DNA of 64,000 bases from Branchiostoma floridae (GCF_000003815.2 NC_049989.1:21525888-21589887), one strand, 5' to 3'. Counted from the first letter of the stretch, positions 12,635 to 27,100 are shown. A program made the numbers and translations. Notes: generated by a model from the sequence alone, not told the origin.

Positions 12635-13434
12635 CTGTGGAAACTAGAGCACCGGACCGTGCAACGTGGGGATGCTTATATATAACTGGCTTTTATTTGA
12701 ACATTTAAATCAACAGTCTAGCAGTTAGTTATATGTACATATAGTTAACTGAATTGCACTTTCACCAAAGTAATACAATTCGCACTGAGTCGTTAACAAA
12801 CGTCTAAAACAGTTCACTAATGGAGTTACCTGGCGCAGAGGAGCAAGGGGCCAGTTCCTGGCCTAGAAACTAAGGCATGTAGGCTAGCGCGCTCCACCTA
12901 ACTACATGTAAGAGTGCGTGACCTGACATAATGAACAGTTTGGAGTGTCAGTCTGTGGTTCCGTCTGCGTTCCTCTGTACCGCAGTGTCACGCACCCGTC
13001 CCTGCCGGCTCCTTGTCTGTCCCTACCACTGTGTGGACGTACTTGGCATTTAAACATTTGGCATAGGATCAAGGTGACATTGTATATCGATCCTGCGGTT
13101 TGGGAATAAGCACTTTGTGTCAGACTTGGTTTTGAAAAACAAGCGAGGGTTCAAGAGTGGCGGCTACTGTACGTATCTGTGATGATGTTTCTGTGGTGTC
13201 TGCAGCGCTCTTTGTGCTCATGGATGGGGAAGCTTATCTCCAACAAGATGTGAGGAGGAAAGACTGTTGAAGCCTTTGAAACCTGACAGGGAAAACTATT
13301 GCTTTCACTATTTGTAGATTGCTGAGATATTTGAAAGATTATCAAACATCACTGAGAGACCTAGAGCATTGCAGCTGTACATCATTGAGATGATCATCAC
13401 TGATAGACCGTTGAGATACTAGGAGAAGTTCAGG
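12635..13434. other. Intergenic, nothing clear
   Basis: No gene is recognised. Loose CATTGAGAT/ATCACTGA words lie between 13320 and 13420. Confidence 0.4.
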
Positions 13435-13900
13435 ACGCTCGTCGATCTCCCGGCGGTCTCCCTGCGGTGTGTCGCCGGTCTCCCATGTGGTGTGTCGGCT
13501 AGGAGAAGTTCAGGACGCTCAGCGGTCTCCCAGCTGTCTCCCGGCGGTCTCCCGACGGTGCGGTCTCCTACAGACCATGCCCCTATTGAATCCTCCTTAG
13601 TCCCGTGTCAGTCGGCGGTGACACCTATCAGTAGGTCGTGTCCCGACACGTCGGCGGTGGCACCTGTCTTTCAGAAGGTCGGATCCCGACAAGTCCGCCC
13701 GATCCGGGCGGCTTATACGATACCGGTAGATGTTCAGGACGATCGGCGGTCTCCCGACGGTGCGGTCTCCTACAGACCGTGCCCATATGGAATCCTCCTA
13801 TTCCCATATCTGCCTGCCCATCAGGTGACAAGTCCCCGCGATCCTTGCGGCTAACGAGTCTCGCACCATCAGCAGTGGGCACCCATTATCGCCGCCTCGT
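13435..13900. repeat. GC-rich direct duplication, ~200-bp period
   Basis: GCGGTCTCCCGACGGTGCGG and the following CTCCTACAGACC.TGCCC, then AATCCTCCT, occur at about 13545 and again at about 13746. CGGCGGT words also recur in between. The long open frames here are chance products of high GC. Confidence 0.65.
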
Positions 13901-14109
13901 CCCGGTCTAGACACCGATAACATCAAAGACGCGGGGTGTAGGCGGCCGCGATAAGGACCGGAGTAAGCGCCGCGGTTCGCGCCTGGTTCTGATCTACAAT
14001 TACCCTGACAATCCGCGCGTCATTATGGCGGGTTTACGGACTGACAAACATCATCGCCGTCAATTTGTACCCCGCGCGGTGGAACATCCGCGGCAGAATG
14101 CCGGGAGCC

Positions 14110-14787
14110 TGTCGGAACATGACGGGACCCTGTCCGAGAACACTGCGCCGCGGGGCGTGACAGATCCCCCCGGAACATGACCCGAGAACACAGCGCCGCG
14201 GGGCGTGACAGATCCCCCCGGAACATGACGGGACCCTGCCCGAGAACACAGCGCCGCGGGGCGTTATAGATCCCCCCGGAACATGACCCGAGAACACAGC
14301 GCCGCGGGGCGTGACAGATCCCCTCGGAACATGACGGGCCCTGTCCGAGAACACAGGCCCACGGGGCGTGACAGATCCCCCCGGAACATGACGGGCCCTG
14401 TCCGAGAACACAGCGCCGCGGGGCGTGAGCATTCCCCCCGGAACATGACGGGAACCTGTCCGAGAACACAGGCCCGCAGGGCGAGATCTGATCCCCCCGG
14501 AACATGACGGGAACCTGTCCGAGAACACAGCGCCGCGGGGCGTGAGCAGATCCCCCCGGAACATGACGGGGCCCTGTCCGAGAACACTGCGCCGCGGGGC
14601 GTGAGCAAATCCCCCCGGAACATGACGGGGCCCTGCCCGAGAACACAGCGCCGCGGGGCGTGAACAGATCCCCCGGAACATGACGGGGCCCTGTCCGAGA
14701 ACATAGCGCCGCGGGGCGTGAGCAGATCCCCCGGAACATGACGGGGCCCTGTCCGAGAACACAGCGCCGCAGGGCGTGAGTAGATCC
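14110..14787. repeat. ~58-bp GC-rich minisatellite, 12 copies
   Basis: Twelve copies of a unit with CCCCCCGGAACATGACGGG, CCCTGTCCGAGAACACAG and CGCCGCGGGGCGTGA. Some are shortened to about 49 bp by loss of the GGGACCCTGTC part. It leaves all three minus-strand frames open for up to 265 codons, but the period is not a multiple of three and the frame content is just the repeat. Confidence 0.92.
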
Positions 14788-14942
14788 GCCTGATAGCAGA
14801 TTTGGGGTCATGAAAAACATGTATCATTTTCATCCTGAACTAAGCCACAGATTGTAATCATTGTACACCCTCTTTCTCCAACGCCATGGAAGTGATCATG
14901 GTCCTATAACCGGGCCGTATTGAACAGGGACGCTGCCATGGA

Positions 14943-15207
14943 TGGTCTCCTGTACTATTACACCTGCCAGTGTGCACTTCAACCGATTTACTGAAGAGTC
15001 TGCCGATATTTCAACACAAACGCCGGTCTCTCTTTCTCTCTCGCGCGTCTTTTATATTTTTCTTTCGTTTTATTCCTTTATTTCCGTATCTTTCTTTCTT
15101 TTTCACTTTTCCTCTTTCTTTGTTTTCTTGCTTTCCTTTCTCTGTTCTTTGTTTTCTTCCGTATCATTTTCATTGCGGTCCTTCTCACTTTACGGTTGTT
15201 TCTTACG
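14943..15207. other. CT/TTTC-rich stretch
   Basis: The plus strand is strongly pyrimidine-biased between about 15020 and 15190 (TTTCTTTC, CTCTCTT words). It gives two spurious plus frames rich in F and S. No gene. Confidence 0.6.
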
Positions 15208-16026
15208 CTCTGAACCGTAGCTGCTCAAACGTGAAGTAGCCCTTGTTTGTTTATTTGTTGTTTGTTTGTTTGTTTGAGTGCTTGTTTGTGTATTTACGTT
15301 TTATGACCCTAACAACACTTGTTTGTTCGTTTCTTTGCCTCACCTTAAGCTCTGCACCGTAGCGACCCTAACGTGAAGTAGCCCTTGTTTGTTTACTTGT
15401 TTGTTTATTTGCTTGTTTGTTTGTTTGTTTGTTTGTTTGCCTCACCTTAAGCTCTGCACCGTAGCGGCCCTAACGTGAAGTAACCCTTGTTTGTTTACTT
15501 GTTTGTTTATTTGTTTGTTTGTTTGTTTGCCTCACCTTAAGCTCTGCACCGTAGCGGCCCTAACGTGAAGAAGCCCTTGTTTGTTTACTTGCTTGTTTAT
15601 TTGCTTGTTTGTTTGTTTGTTTGCCCCACCTTAAGCTCTGCACCGTAGCGGCCCTAACGTGAAGTAGCCCTTACTTGTTTGCCTGTTTGCCTGTTTGTTT
15701 GTTTGTTTGTTTGCCTCACATTAAGCTCTGCACCGTAGCGGACCTAACGTGAAGTAGCCCTTACTTGTTTGTCTGTTTGCCTGTTTGTTTGTTTGTTTGT
15801 TTGTTTGTTTGTTTGCCTCACCTTAAGCTCTGCACCGTAGCGGCCCTTAAGTTAAGTAGCCCTTACTTGTTAGCCTGTTTGTTTGTTTGTTTGTTTGTTT
15901 GTTTGTTTGTTTGTTTGTTTGTTTGTCCCACCTTAAGCTCTGCACCGTAGCGGCCCTAACGTGAAGAAGCCCTTGTTTGTTTACTTGTTTGCTTATTTGC
16001 TTGTTTGTTTGTTTGTTTGTCCCACC
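15208..16026 (-). repeat. Tandem array of eight copies of the last-exon end plus (TTTG)n
   Basis: Eight units of about 90-140 bp each carry about 45 bases matching the end of the minus-strand exon at 16027-16220 ([10 protein letters not shown] and its TAA), then a CTTAAGGTGAGG donor-like word and a run of CAAA repeats. Unit starts are near 15208, 15350, 15451, 15541, 15632, 15727, 15828 and 15937. Only the coding end and what follows it are copied, not the acceptor side of the exon. Several units hold AATAAA on the minus strand, for example 15596-15601. Confidence 0.9.
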
Positions 16027-16220
16027 TTAAGCTCTGCACCGTAGCGGCCCTAACGTGAAGAAGCCCTTCTCCGTGGAGCCGCCTCCGTAGTCGCCGGTGT
16101 CTCCGAAGTGCAGCCTCGTGACGGGCAGAGCCTCGATGTCGCGGATCATGCCCTCGTCGGACCGCCAGACCAGGTCGTTCTTGTCGCAGTTACAGGACTT
16201 CTGGCCGCCCGCACAGTTAC
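16027..16220 (-). CDS. Exon 7: C-terminal end of fibrinogen-related domain
   Basis: 194 nt, phase 1, acceptor tgtttcccag. It encodes [31 protein letters not shown] and [10 protein letters not shown], then TAA at 16027-16029. The preceding intron is 14.6 kb. The end of this exon is the source of the eight-copy array to its left. Confidence 0.92.
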
Positions 16221-19200
16221 CTGGGAAACATAGCAAGGTCACCTCAAGGTCAGTACACACAGGACGGCAGTGTTACTTTCGTGTTACTCTCGTGTTACTT
16301 ACGGTCACGTTATGGGAAAGTTCAAATCTTTCCGACTCGCCGAACTGTCAACAAGACCACCGGCGTTCGTCATGACGACTGACCCATTGCTGAAGTCACG
16401 TGACTTTAAAGGGTGACGTAAGCAACTGGGTCAGTCATCCCGAAGAAGACCGGATATCGTGCGGAACAATCCGTGAGTTGTTGGAAACAGTTGGACTCTC
16501 CCATAATGTTATTTACCAGCTCAGACGAACGCCCATGCTGCTGGACACTGTGTGAGTCTGTTTGACGGCGAGAAGTGAAAGTGAAGACATCTGAGACCCT
16601 TGTTCCACGGAACGGAGACACCGTCAGACAACCGATAACAAACCAAACAGCACGTCATTGAAAGATACATGGAAGGTCATCGGAATACCTTGGAGATGAC
16701 TAAAAGTAGGTTAATGAGGCCATTGAAAGATCACTGAAAGATCACTGAAATATTGCTTAAAAACTACTGAAAGATTGCTGAAAGATGGCTAAAAGATACC
16801 CAGAAGATCATTCGAAGACCTCGAAGACCCATGCGCGATAACAAGGTGCACAATTACGTAGATGAAACGATTGTAAAGACCTTGTATTGTAAACATCTCG
16901 ATCTGTATCTATGTCTGTATTGGATACACGGCCGCAGCTGGTTATATACTACATCGGGGGGACTCTCAGACATAACCTTTACACATCTAACTCCTGGCGT
17001 TGTTTGACAATGATGTGCCTGCTCTATTCGGCGAGAATAGGATCACCCCCTTCTGATAGTCCTAAATTAAAACGTCGAGCCTGTGTTGATGACGCTTTTT
17101 CCTGACTACATCTGCTTGGCGCTTCCAGGCCACCACCATATCAAAACACGGCCAGTGAGGCACGGCAAGGTTCAGACAGTTATAAATAGAGCGAGAAATG
17201 GCCACATGTCAGGGTCTTCCGGAGGCGTTCTCACGGCCCGGGGCCTGGGTACTGATAACGCCAGTCAGCACCGATCTGGGAAGAGCTTAGTCATGAGACA
17301 GACGTGGGCAATCAAACATCTCTGTTACACGTTGTTGTGCTTGATAACCCCCATAAATAGCCTCCGTTTCACCCACCACCTGTTTGCTTTTAAACTACAA
17401 ACAGTATCCTTATTATTGCCGCCTGGTTCTGAATCACAAAACTAACGTAATTACATAAAGGCAATTCAATTAGATATATATGATAACAACTTGACTAATA
17501 GTCAGCGCTATATTTTTGATCATACATCATTTAGCAAGTCTTCACCCCAAAGCAATGAAGAATTATATTTTGCTTGTCTGTCTACCGGCAATTCCCAGTA
17601 TGCACAATGCATCACTGACAAACATCCTTAGTGCGACTATTCTTGTCTGTGGTGCTCGAAGGGATACGAAGCATTATGGGTAAGGGAGTGAAGTCTGCCT
17701 TGTTCCTTCGATGAAGAATTAAAGAATAAGGCAGTTACAGGTGGCACGATGGTCTATGGTTAGAGTTCTTGACTTGAAATCTAAAGGTTCTGGGTCAGAA
17801 TCCCTAACAGACCACAAGTATGTGCCCTTTTGCTCGTTAAGGCATTTATCATGTATTTCTTTACACACCTCAGATAAAAATAACTACATGTATCTAGCTC
17901 CGACAAGAGACACAGTCAAGCAGAGGTCCCATGTTTGAGGAGAGCTACACCTTCAGTACGTTTAAGATCCCTCCGCGCTTCAGAAGGGAAAAGAGTACGG
18001 GTCCATCATGGTGCGAGTGGATCAACCCTTACAGTCCGGTCTTATCTTGTACCTACCGTACAAAACAGCTCTGTAGCGACTACAGGTGGTTTACCGGTTA
18101 TGCGAAAGAAACAAGACATCCGTAGCTGAAACTAGGTACTTATCTTCACCTGAGTGAAGTGAGGAAGCCCCAAGCCTTTCCCAAGGGCGCAAAATCAGTG
18201 ACACGGCAAGATCCAGGGAACGCCCAAGTGAGTTTTATCGGTTATGCGGACCCAAAATTAAAGTGTCGGGTACCTGTCTCTCCAACCCGGCCGGTTCTAA
18301 CCAGTAACAGAGCCGGGCGGGAGAAATCCGACACCACCCCGTAAAACCGGCAGCGACGATCAAAGGGAAGAAGCATGTTGGAATTAATCCTTAATAACGG
18401 CTTATTTCTGCTACATTTTCCTGCTCAGTTAAGCAAATAAACAGGACCATGGATCAAACGCGTCTGGCCCGACACCACTGGGGGTACCACGTACGGAATA
18501 AAACTATACAACCCTCTCTAACTGTCACAGTGCCGCAGGTACTGACTCTTAATCAGGCTGTAAAGAACTGTAAACTCTAAAATTAGCCTGTTCCAATTTC
18601 ACTGGTCAATTAAGTCGCTTTCACTGGTCAATTAAGCAGGCGATATCTCTCCCCTCAGAGCATTCACAGGAATGTCTGCCTCAGACGTCTCCCCTTGCCG
18701 GGAGATATTTTTATTCAAAACAGAGTCTTGAACTGTAAAAAGATATGCTGTAACAGTTTAACAAGGACACTGCGCTCGCCGGAGAGGTCCACATGCATGC
18801 TGCGGATTTCGCCTTGGAGGATTTAAGTGCGATGCTTTTAAAAAACGAACATTTCCTCGTAGATTTTACCGTCGTTTTGGGATGAAGCTATACGAGAAAA
18901 AGTGTGATCTCTAAGCTTTACGGGTTGACCTTGACTTGACCTTGACCTTTACCATTTCATCACGTACTGGTGGAATCTAAATGTCAGAGGTGCTAAAGGC
19001 GACAGGTAGCGCCACGTTATCATGTGTTCCATCTAGACAGAGTATCGTTATCATGTGTTCAGCAATCCCGCTTAAGGATCTAAAGGTCGTGAGTTCGAGT
19101 CCCAGAAGGGCAGTCGGTCTTAATCTTCTGAACGAGTCGATTTGCGGTAGGGGAAGAACCCGTTGGTAAGAGTAGCTAGGAGATCGCTTACAGTAACAAG

Positions 19201-22200
19201 GAAAGTTAAAGATAATGTAAGAAGCACTAAGCGGCATTCATGGTATTCTCTTCAAGCCACTTATGGCAGGCAACGGCATGTGACCTACTACTTTTGCACA
19301 AAGTCTTCTTTCAAACAAGTAAATGGCTTTATTAAGAGCACAGTTCATCAAGTCCTTATGAAGTCAAAATAGACAATGCCGGAACTGAGATGGCAGGCAG
19401 GATCTAGGAGACTCAGGTTCTGTGAAAAGGGTTCTCATCTTCGAATATCAAGCAAAGTTTGCTGATAAGACACAGGCCTTCGCCACAAGCTAGAATGCAA
19501 GACAACCAACCACTGCGTGCCAGTGAAGCTGGATTGGAATGGAGAAACATACAATCTGTGAGGGAAACATCGGTGGTCAGCTGGGGCCAAACCCACCCCG
19601 GTGGTCATGTCGAACATGCACAGCTAGCGCGCACTCTAACAAACATCCGGGCACTGCGGAGGGCTGAGTGGGTTTACGGAAGGCGTCATGGAGAAATAAA
19701 CAACATGGACACCTGTCTCAACAAGGCCCCCAACCCCACTGTCTCAACAAGGCCCCCATCACCACTGTCTCAACAAGGACACCTATCCCTCTATCTCAAC
19801 AAGGCCCCCAACCCCACTATCTCAACAAGGACACCTATCCCTCTATCTCAACAAGGCCCCCATCACCACTGTCTCAACAAGGCCCCCATCTACACTGTCT
19901 CAACAAGGCCCACATCCCCACTGTCTCAACAAGGCCCACATCCCCACTCTCACAACAAGGCCCCCGACACCACTGTCTCAACAAGGCCCCCAACCCCACT
20001 CTCACAACAAGGCCCCCATCCCCACTGTCTCAACAAGGCCCCCAACCCCACTCTCACAACAAGGCCCCCATCACCACTGTCTCAACAAGGCCCCCATCCC
20101 CACTGTCTCAACAAGGCCCCCATCACCACTGTCTCAACAAGGCCCACATCCCCACTGTCTCAACAAGGCCCCCATCACCACTGTCTCAACAAGTCCCCCA
20201 TCACCACTGTCTCAACAAGGCCCCCATCCTCACTGTCTCAACAAGGCCCCCATCCTCATTGTCTCAACAAGGCCCCATCCCACTGTCTCAACAGGCCCCC
20301 ATCACCACTGTCTCNNNNNNNNNNNNNNNNNNNNNNNNNNNNNNNNNNNNNNNNNNNNNNNNNNNNNNNNNNNNNNNNNNNNNNNNNNNNNNNNNNNNNN
20401 NNNNNNNNNNNNNNNNNNNNNNNNNNNNNNNNNNNNNNNNNNNNNNNNNNNNNNNNNNNNNNNNNNNNNNNNNNNNNNNNNNNNNNNNNNNNNNNNNNNN
20501 NNNNNNNNNNNNNNNNNNNNNNNNNNNNNNNNNNNNNNNNNNNNNNNNNNNNNNNNNNNNNNNNNNNNNNNNNNNNNNNNNNNNNNNNNNNNNNNNNNNN
20601 NACAAGGCCCCCATCCCTCTATCTCAACAAGGCCCCCATCCTCACGGTCTCAACAAGGCCCCCTTCCCCACTGTCTCAACAAGGACACCAATCCCTCTAT
20701 CTCAACAAGGCCCCATACACCCCCTTCACCATGGCCATCTCTGATACACGTTTGGAATGGGGGGTTACAAAAGATTACCTCAGGATTTGCCTGTAATAGT
20801 CTGTTATTTCGCGATTTTATCACAAACGTGTTTATAATAGAACTAGACTGTCCTGTAGGTTCAGTAGAGAGGAGGGGCGATACCATCATGTTACATGCTC
20901 TGTAAAATAAACACCGATCAGCCGTTACAAACAAGAGTGACTCAGACCTGTCACTCAACCTCTCACCCGTACATATAAAACTGGTCTAGATTGACATATG
21001 TCACGCCTTAAACCGCCACAATAACCAGAAAGCGAAGTTGACAAATGTTTGTCTGGCTGGCCGAAGGCTCTGTAAGAGGACGCCGAAGTTTTGAGGGAAC
21101 ATAAAGATTAGTCTCTACCAGACTCCCACCTGGCCCGTAGTAATAATGGAATTTGGCCAAGAAATAAAAGCCAACTGCCTGGAGTAAATTGGCCTAAGAG
21201 TGAGCTGTCCAGCTGGATAGACTGCAAAACTGACTGAAATCCCACGGCAACTTATCTTTCTTATTTGTCCCTATTTGGCCAAATGCGTCTCTTTTTTTTC
21301 ATCCAACTGACCCGGCTGCTTAGAGACTAATAAAGATGACCCATTCCATCCCGCGGCGCTCCAAGCAGTTTAACCTGTTGGGGCTGTCCAGCAGATCCAG
21401 GACACCCCGCTGCGATGCCGGGTAAGGGGGAGGGGGGCGTGAGGAGACCCGACGTGGGCAAGCTAAGAAGAAACACGTGGAGCCCGGCCCACTGCCCCGC
21501 GCGCCCCCTGGACTCCTCTCCGCCGTGTTGTGTCTACCCCGGCCGCACGGCAATCAGAACCAGCGCGGTTTTGTGGGCTGACTTTTACGGGGTTGTCCAA
21601 GGTTCATTTACGGGAAGAAGAGGAGCAGATTGAAGTTGTGCCGAGTGTTAAGAGAAACCAGATGACAGGTTTAGTGCCGCCTCCATCAGCGCTGCAGAGA
21701 ACTGTGGTTTAAACTCCAGGCAGTGGTTTGACCTGTATCTGCGTCTTATGTAGGTCGGACTGTACAACTTAGCTCTCTGTGGCATACTGCTGCAGGCTAA
21801 CCCGTTAACTTGTCCTGTAAGCGGCCTGTCTCAGTGTTTCCTCGGCGATTGTGGGCTTCTACCCCGCCTGGACGACAAGGCCCTCCCCGGTGACTTTGCC
21901 TGCCTGTGGCAATTATCGACCATAAGCTACAGGACCTAACAACCGTAAAGGCCAATAGCCATTGCACAAGCTGATATTAATGATCAGTAACAAGGTCAAT
22001 GACCGCTAATGCTGACCACCCCTGCCAACTACAGGGACTTTTCCTCCCACGTTTCTCACACAAAATCGCACTGATTAAGTAAGGGGCGGTTCTGGGCCAC
22101 CTAGCCCCCCTCCCCCACGCACGATAAAGTATTCCCAAGGTGACCCAGATTTACATTCCAGAAGCCGCCTCTTAGCGGCATTAACCTACATTTCCTGCCC

Positions 22201-24069
22201 GTCAGGCAGCCATCAGCGACACGGGCAGAAACGTTTAACTTAAGTCCCGGAGCAGTTCGGCCTATCTCAGAAGTATCACCTTTCTCTCACCACTGCACAT
22301 ATGTAGCCATGGATAAGGGGGAAACACCCGCAGGCAACCCGTCCGACCTGGAGACGACTCTTCTGTTTTGTTCATGATAATCATAACGGTAGACACACAC
22401 ATCTGACTAACTTACAAAAGTGACGACAAAGATGTGGTTGCTCTTCATCAATGAGTCCTGTCGACATGAAAAGCGGCTATCAGGCCGATTTGAGCTTTCA
22501 TGAATAAGCAAAGGCTCAAACAAACAATTTGTCTTTTACAATGCTCATGTTCAGTACTCGATATGGAAAATGTNNNNNNNNNNNNNNNNNNNNNNNNNNN
22601 NNNNNNNNNNNNNNNNNNNNNNNNNNNNNNNNNNNNNNNNNNNNNNNNNNNNNNNNNNNNNNNNNNNNNNNNNACGCCGGCCCCTACTCCGGCACCCCCC
22701 CCCCTCACCGACACACGGCCCCCGCCCGGCCCTCACACTAACACCATGTGACAGACAACTGAGTTGGACCCTCTCCAGCTGGCCGCGACCCCAGCACGTG
22801 ACGTCACACGGGTCTTGTATATTGTGTCTACCCGGCCACACTGTTCCAGTTTGCTACTTTGAACTAGATATAATAAACGCGCTCTGAAGGCGAAGTAGAT
22901 ATAATAAACGACGTTGCCCGTGAACCCCGGACCTCCTCTCTCTGGTGTCAAGAGGTCCCGTTGCCGTCCATATGGGAGAGAAATTAGCGAGAGCCACAAA
23001 AACAGGTGCCTGTGGTCTGCCTGTGTGACCAGACGGGGGTTTCTCGCTATTTTTGGCTGTTCTGGTTAAAGTGTTAATGCTCGTGTCAGACACACGACTA
23101 CCGAAATCCGTTGTTACGCCACACCTCCGAAATACCCGCATTCCAGCGGGACCGGAACCTTACACTAACCACACAGCGGGGGAAGGTGTCCGTATCATGG
23201 AAGGGCAGACGCAGTGTGCATTAGGCTGCGGGGGAGGTGCCAGGTCATGGAACAGCAGGGATGGTAAGGGAAATGTGAACACTCACCACGGTACCAGTGG
23301 AAATAACACTTACTGGGAAACTAACATTTATCTACAAATACAGACCAGTTTATCCAATATGGATTTTCATAAAGTGCTCTCCCGAATCCTTGGTTACTGG
23401 GTATCTCATCATGGCCCAATGACAAACACGGCCCATACAACAGACTGAGGTACGAACGCTGATGGCAGACTGGCAGGGACGAGGGGCGTGGAGTGGTCCA
23501 AGCTTCCCCAACAGGAAAGGAGGCCTGCCAGTGCGTATCAAACTTTCAGGTACTTGGGGGATGACGCTCCAACTACGCGAAACAACATTAGTTCATCATG
23601 GTGCTCAAACGACAGGAGCTAGTTGACTCATTTGATTCGACCTGGACTTGACTTTTTCTTACTTTTGTTTCCTATTGGACTATCTAAACGTTGTCCTCGC
23701 CTTCTTTATAAATCAATTACGGTTACGGCTGTTCAACAAGATTACCTCAGTGTCTGACGGCAGATAGAAGATGCTATCTGAAACGTCTGACGGTTTCCTA
23801 AATTATATCCAGTTGCTTTAGTAAACGCCATTAGACACATTCTCCAGTAGCATCCTATGATGCTTTTGACAACGACGAGCATGGGTATTGGAAAACAGAA
23901 TAGCCACTCTCCTGTGGCAGCATAGCAAAAGGACTTTGGCTATCGTTAAAGCTAAAGGTTGGCCCCAAATCAAAGGTCTACCGTCATGTAGCCTTGAGAC
24001 GAAGGCGTGACCACCTCTGGTCAGCGTTGTGTCACTCAAGGAAGAGTCAAGGAACATTTTAGAAACGGC

Positions 24070-24102
<33 letters not shown>

Positions 24103-27100
24103 CCCTCTCTTACTTTCGGAAAGCAGCATTCTAACAGAAAAATACGTGACGTTGCCATTTGAAGTGATCCGCTAGTCTGTGTGCTTAATGTCTGTGCCGC
24201 TTACTTACTTGAACTTTATCTTTTCCACAGGTCTTCAGGTGGATCATGATAAGGTGTTTTACAGTAAGCCATCTTAAATCAACACCATACAGACTCCTGA
24301 AGCCGTCACCTTCAGCAAACCCCGCCAGAACCACGGACGGTTCTCACGGACACACGCCGCTCTCTCTGGTTTCACGGGCCGAACGGCGGGATAATCACAC
24401 GGCGAATCACGTTACATTTGATACATGAAATCTGAAGGTCTCGCAGAGATATATGGACTTGGCAGGACGCCTCACACACGACAGGCCGGTACAGAAGGGC
24501 TCTCAGACAGCTACTGATTGGAACAAGACATGGAGGCGAGCGGAATCAGCAAAAATTTACAACTACCGGAACATCAATGTCGGGCGATGAGGGAGGCGAT
24601 AAGGCTGACCACTCGTTCATTATCATCTATCCCATCAAACTTGATCAAAATTGTATTGCCTGAGTAAATTAGGGGAAATCTACCATCATTATCTAATCTG
24701 AAGGAAAAGAGGATATCCTAGATGTAATATCAAATGCAGTGCAGTTTTTCTAAGCTTGGGTCTCCTCTGATGCCGACAAAAGACCGGCGTGAGAATTGGG
24801 TGCGACAGCGTAGCCTGGCGGCACCCCTCCCCCGTGTCCTGCTGGCACGGCGCCAGGTTCTGAACCTGACCTTGGGGCCGCCCACCCTGTCTACGTTAGG
24901 CCATCATCCTTCCCGATGAAAGAGCGGACAGCCGAACCCTCCTCCCCGTGATTCCTACCCAAAACTAACAGAATTATTTGCCAGATGTTGGCTACATTGG
25001 AAATCAGTTGGCAGCGACGTTTGAAAGGGTAAGCCCTGCCCGACACCTTTCGTCCGACGCCCGAGACCGATAAAAGTAAATCGCAAACAGGTTTTCATCA
25101 GCCATGTTCACGACTACCGTGGCCTCCCGGCGGAGAAGGGGGCGGGGCTGTACGAAGGCCCACAGCGACATTACCGGGGAGCTTCGGCTCTCCGTAGGGG
25201 CCAATTTTCATATCAGCTGGTGCGAATGTCTTCACCGACTACCCTTGCGATGTAACTAAGTCCCATCGCCAGTGAAAATACCGCTGGTATCAAACTACCA
25301 CCAGTTTTTTTTTTTTTACCAAAAGTTCCACTTTTCGAGTCTAGCTACCTCCTGTGACCAACGGCAAGGGCGCTTGTGATGTCTCGGTCGTTCAAGGCGT
25401 GGTCCAAACACAACGTCCTTCACATACCTCCGCTCGCACCGTGATAGAGAGCAGTAGGGTCAGGCACAGTCTTCATGCCGTATTCCGACTGGGGGGTCTC
25501 AAAGTAAGGAGAATTATGCGATAAAACGTATGGACATAGATGATACTCAGCGTCTACAATAGCCGTGACTATTACTCCATACATTTTTGTAAAGGAGTCC
25601 AATTTCAGACACCCCATGACACTGTGGAGAGTGTCGGGTCTCTGCCTCTCAATACTGTGCCCTAGACACAGATTGACAACAACACACAGCCCCTTCGGTC
25701 TCATAAAGACTATGGGACCAGCTTAACCTGCATGTTCCCATTTTTGGTGACCACGAAACTTTGCTCATTTTTGCCAGTTGGTAGTTGTGCAAATATTACC
25801 AGGTACCAGGTAATTTCCTAGGCATAAAACGTCTATTTCTCAGCTTAGCTAAGACGTCGACCTTCCCTATAAACCCTTAAGGAATGGCAGGTGTATACTA
25901 AGAAACGAAATGTACGTCTTTCCTCAAAGTGGGAACCCGAGAACGGAGAAACTGTTACTGTAGCCAAATCTACACCACAACGCGAAGCTCCGACTCCGGC
26001 AGGCGAAGCGACGGTGAATGTTGACCCCGAACTCTGCGCCATGCTGTTCGGATTAACGGGTTACTATGGCTGAGCCGGGGCCAGGGATTGGGGAGGGGGT
26101 CTGACGGGGGGAACTGTTACACAAGCACGACTATTTATTCCGCCGATAAAGGCCGGGTTGCTAGTGTTTCTCTAGCCGCCGGTGGGAGGAAAGGTGACAA
26201 GAGCAGGGTTTCACAGTTAGTTTAACACTACAGGATTTATATATACATTCTGTCTAGCCATTATACATGCATTATATTTGCCAGCTAGAAATGAAAAAGT
26301 TTTAGAACTATTTTCTTTTACAATATTTTTGCAATGATGTGGAGAGCGACGGAACGCGATAGCCCGGATGTGCACGGACAAAAGCCCGGATGTATTAAAA
26401 GTGCCCGGATGTACCAAAAGTGCCCGGATATGCACAGACAATTTGGCCCATGTTACCTTACAGTGGATGATAAAGATAGAACGTGGCAGAGACGGGACAC
26501 AAGACACTAGTGAAGTTACCCTTACAGTGAGGTGGCCGTTCCGCTGCCCTCCTGGCATGTTAGAGAATTAGTAAAGAACATACAGGCATAAATGCTGTGC
26601 ACGCCTTCCCGAGTAAGGACCACCTTCATCAGGACACAGCGCTTGTAGGTCTTGTAACCTGTGTGTGATGGGAAGGGGTTACACCACCTACATAACCTCC
26701 TCAGTGGTTACACACCAACCGTTACACCAACCGTTACAACCTCCTCGGTTACACCAACAGTCCTTAGCTTCGATCTGTCGTTGCGTCGGTTTTTACCAGT
26801 TCCTGTAGGCGTTTATTGATTACCGAGCGACAAAACCAAATGTTTTAACTCCAATTTCCGTTCCCTCCACCTGACCACCTGGTTTCCTCGTTTCGCCTAA
26901 ACATGGCGATGTTTGGTTCACAGTGGGAATCATACATGTCGTTTGCCGCAGGAGACGTCGGCGCAAAGGGACACCAACCAGGCGTAAAGGAACACCGAAG
27001 AGACGTTAAGGGACACCAAAGAGGCGTAAAGGGACACTAAAGAGGCGTAAAGTGACATCAGAGATGACAGACGTTGTGCCTTAAACCTTACGACAGTCGC

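Noticed and set aside
14023-14833. Overlapping 189-265 codon minus-strand frames
   Set aside because: All three frames are open at once across the 58-bp GC-rich minisatellite; no protein-like composition independent of the repeat.
19459-20796. 445-codon frame rich in P, S and Q
   Set aside because: It is the 26-bp minisatellite read through an N gap. All frames look alike because the unit is not a multiple of three.
22500-22887. Frames spanning the 100-N gap
   Set aside because: They are open only because N was translated as X; flanks carry no coding signal.
25420-25704. Possible caspase-like exon (K-G-L-C-V-V-V-N)
   Set aside because: Only the first few residues resemble a caspase strand; no catalytic H-G or Q-A-C-x-G motif, no good acceptor, and an upstream stop in frame.
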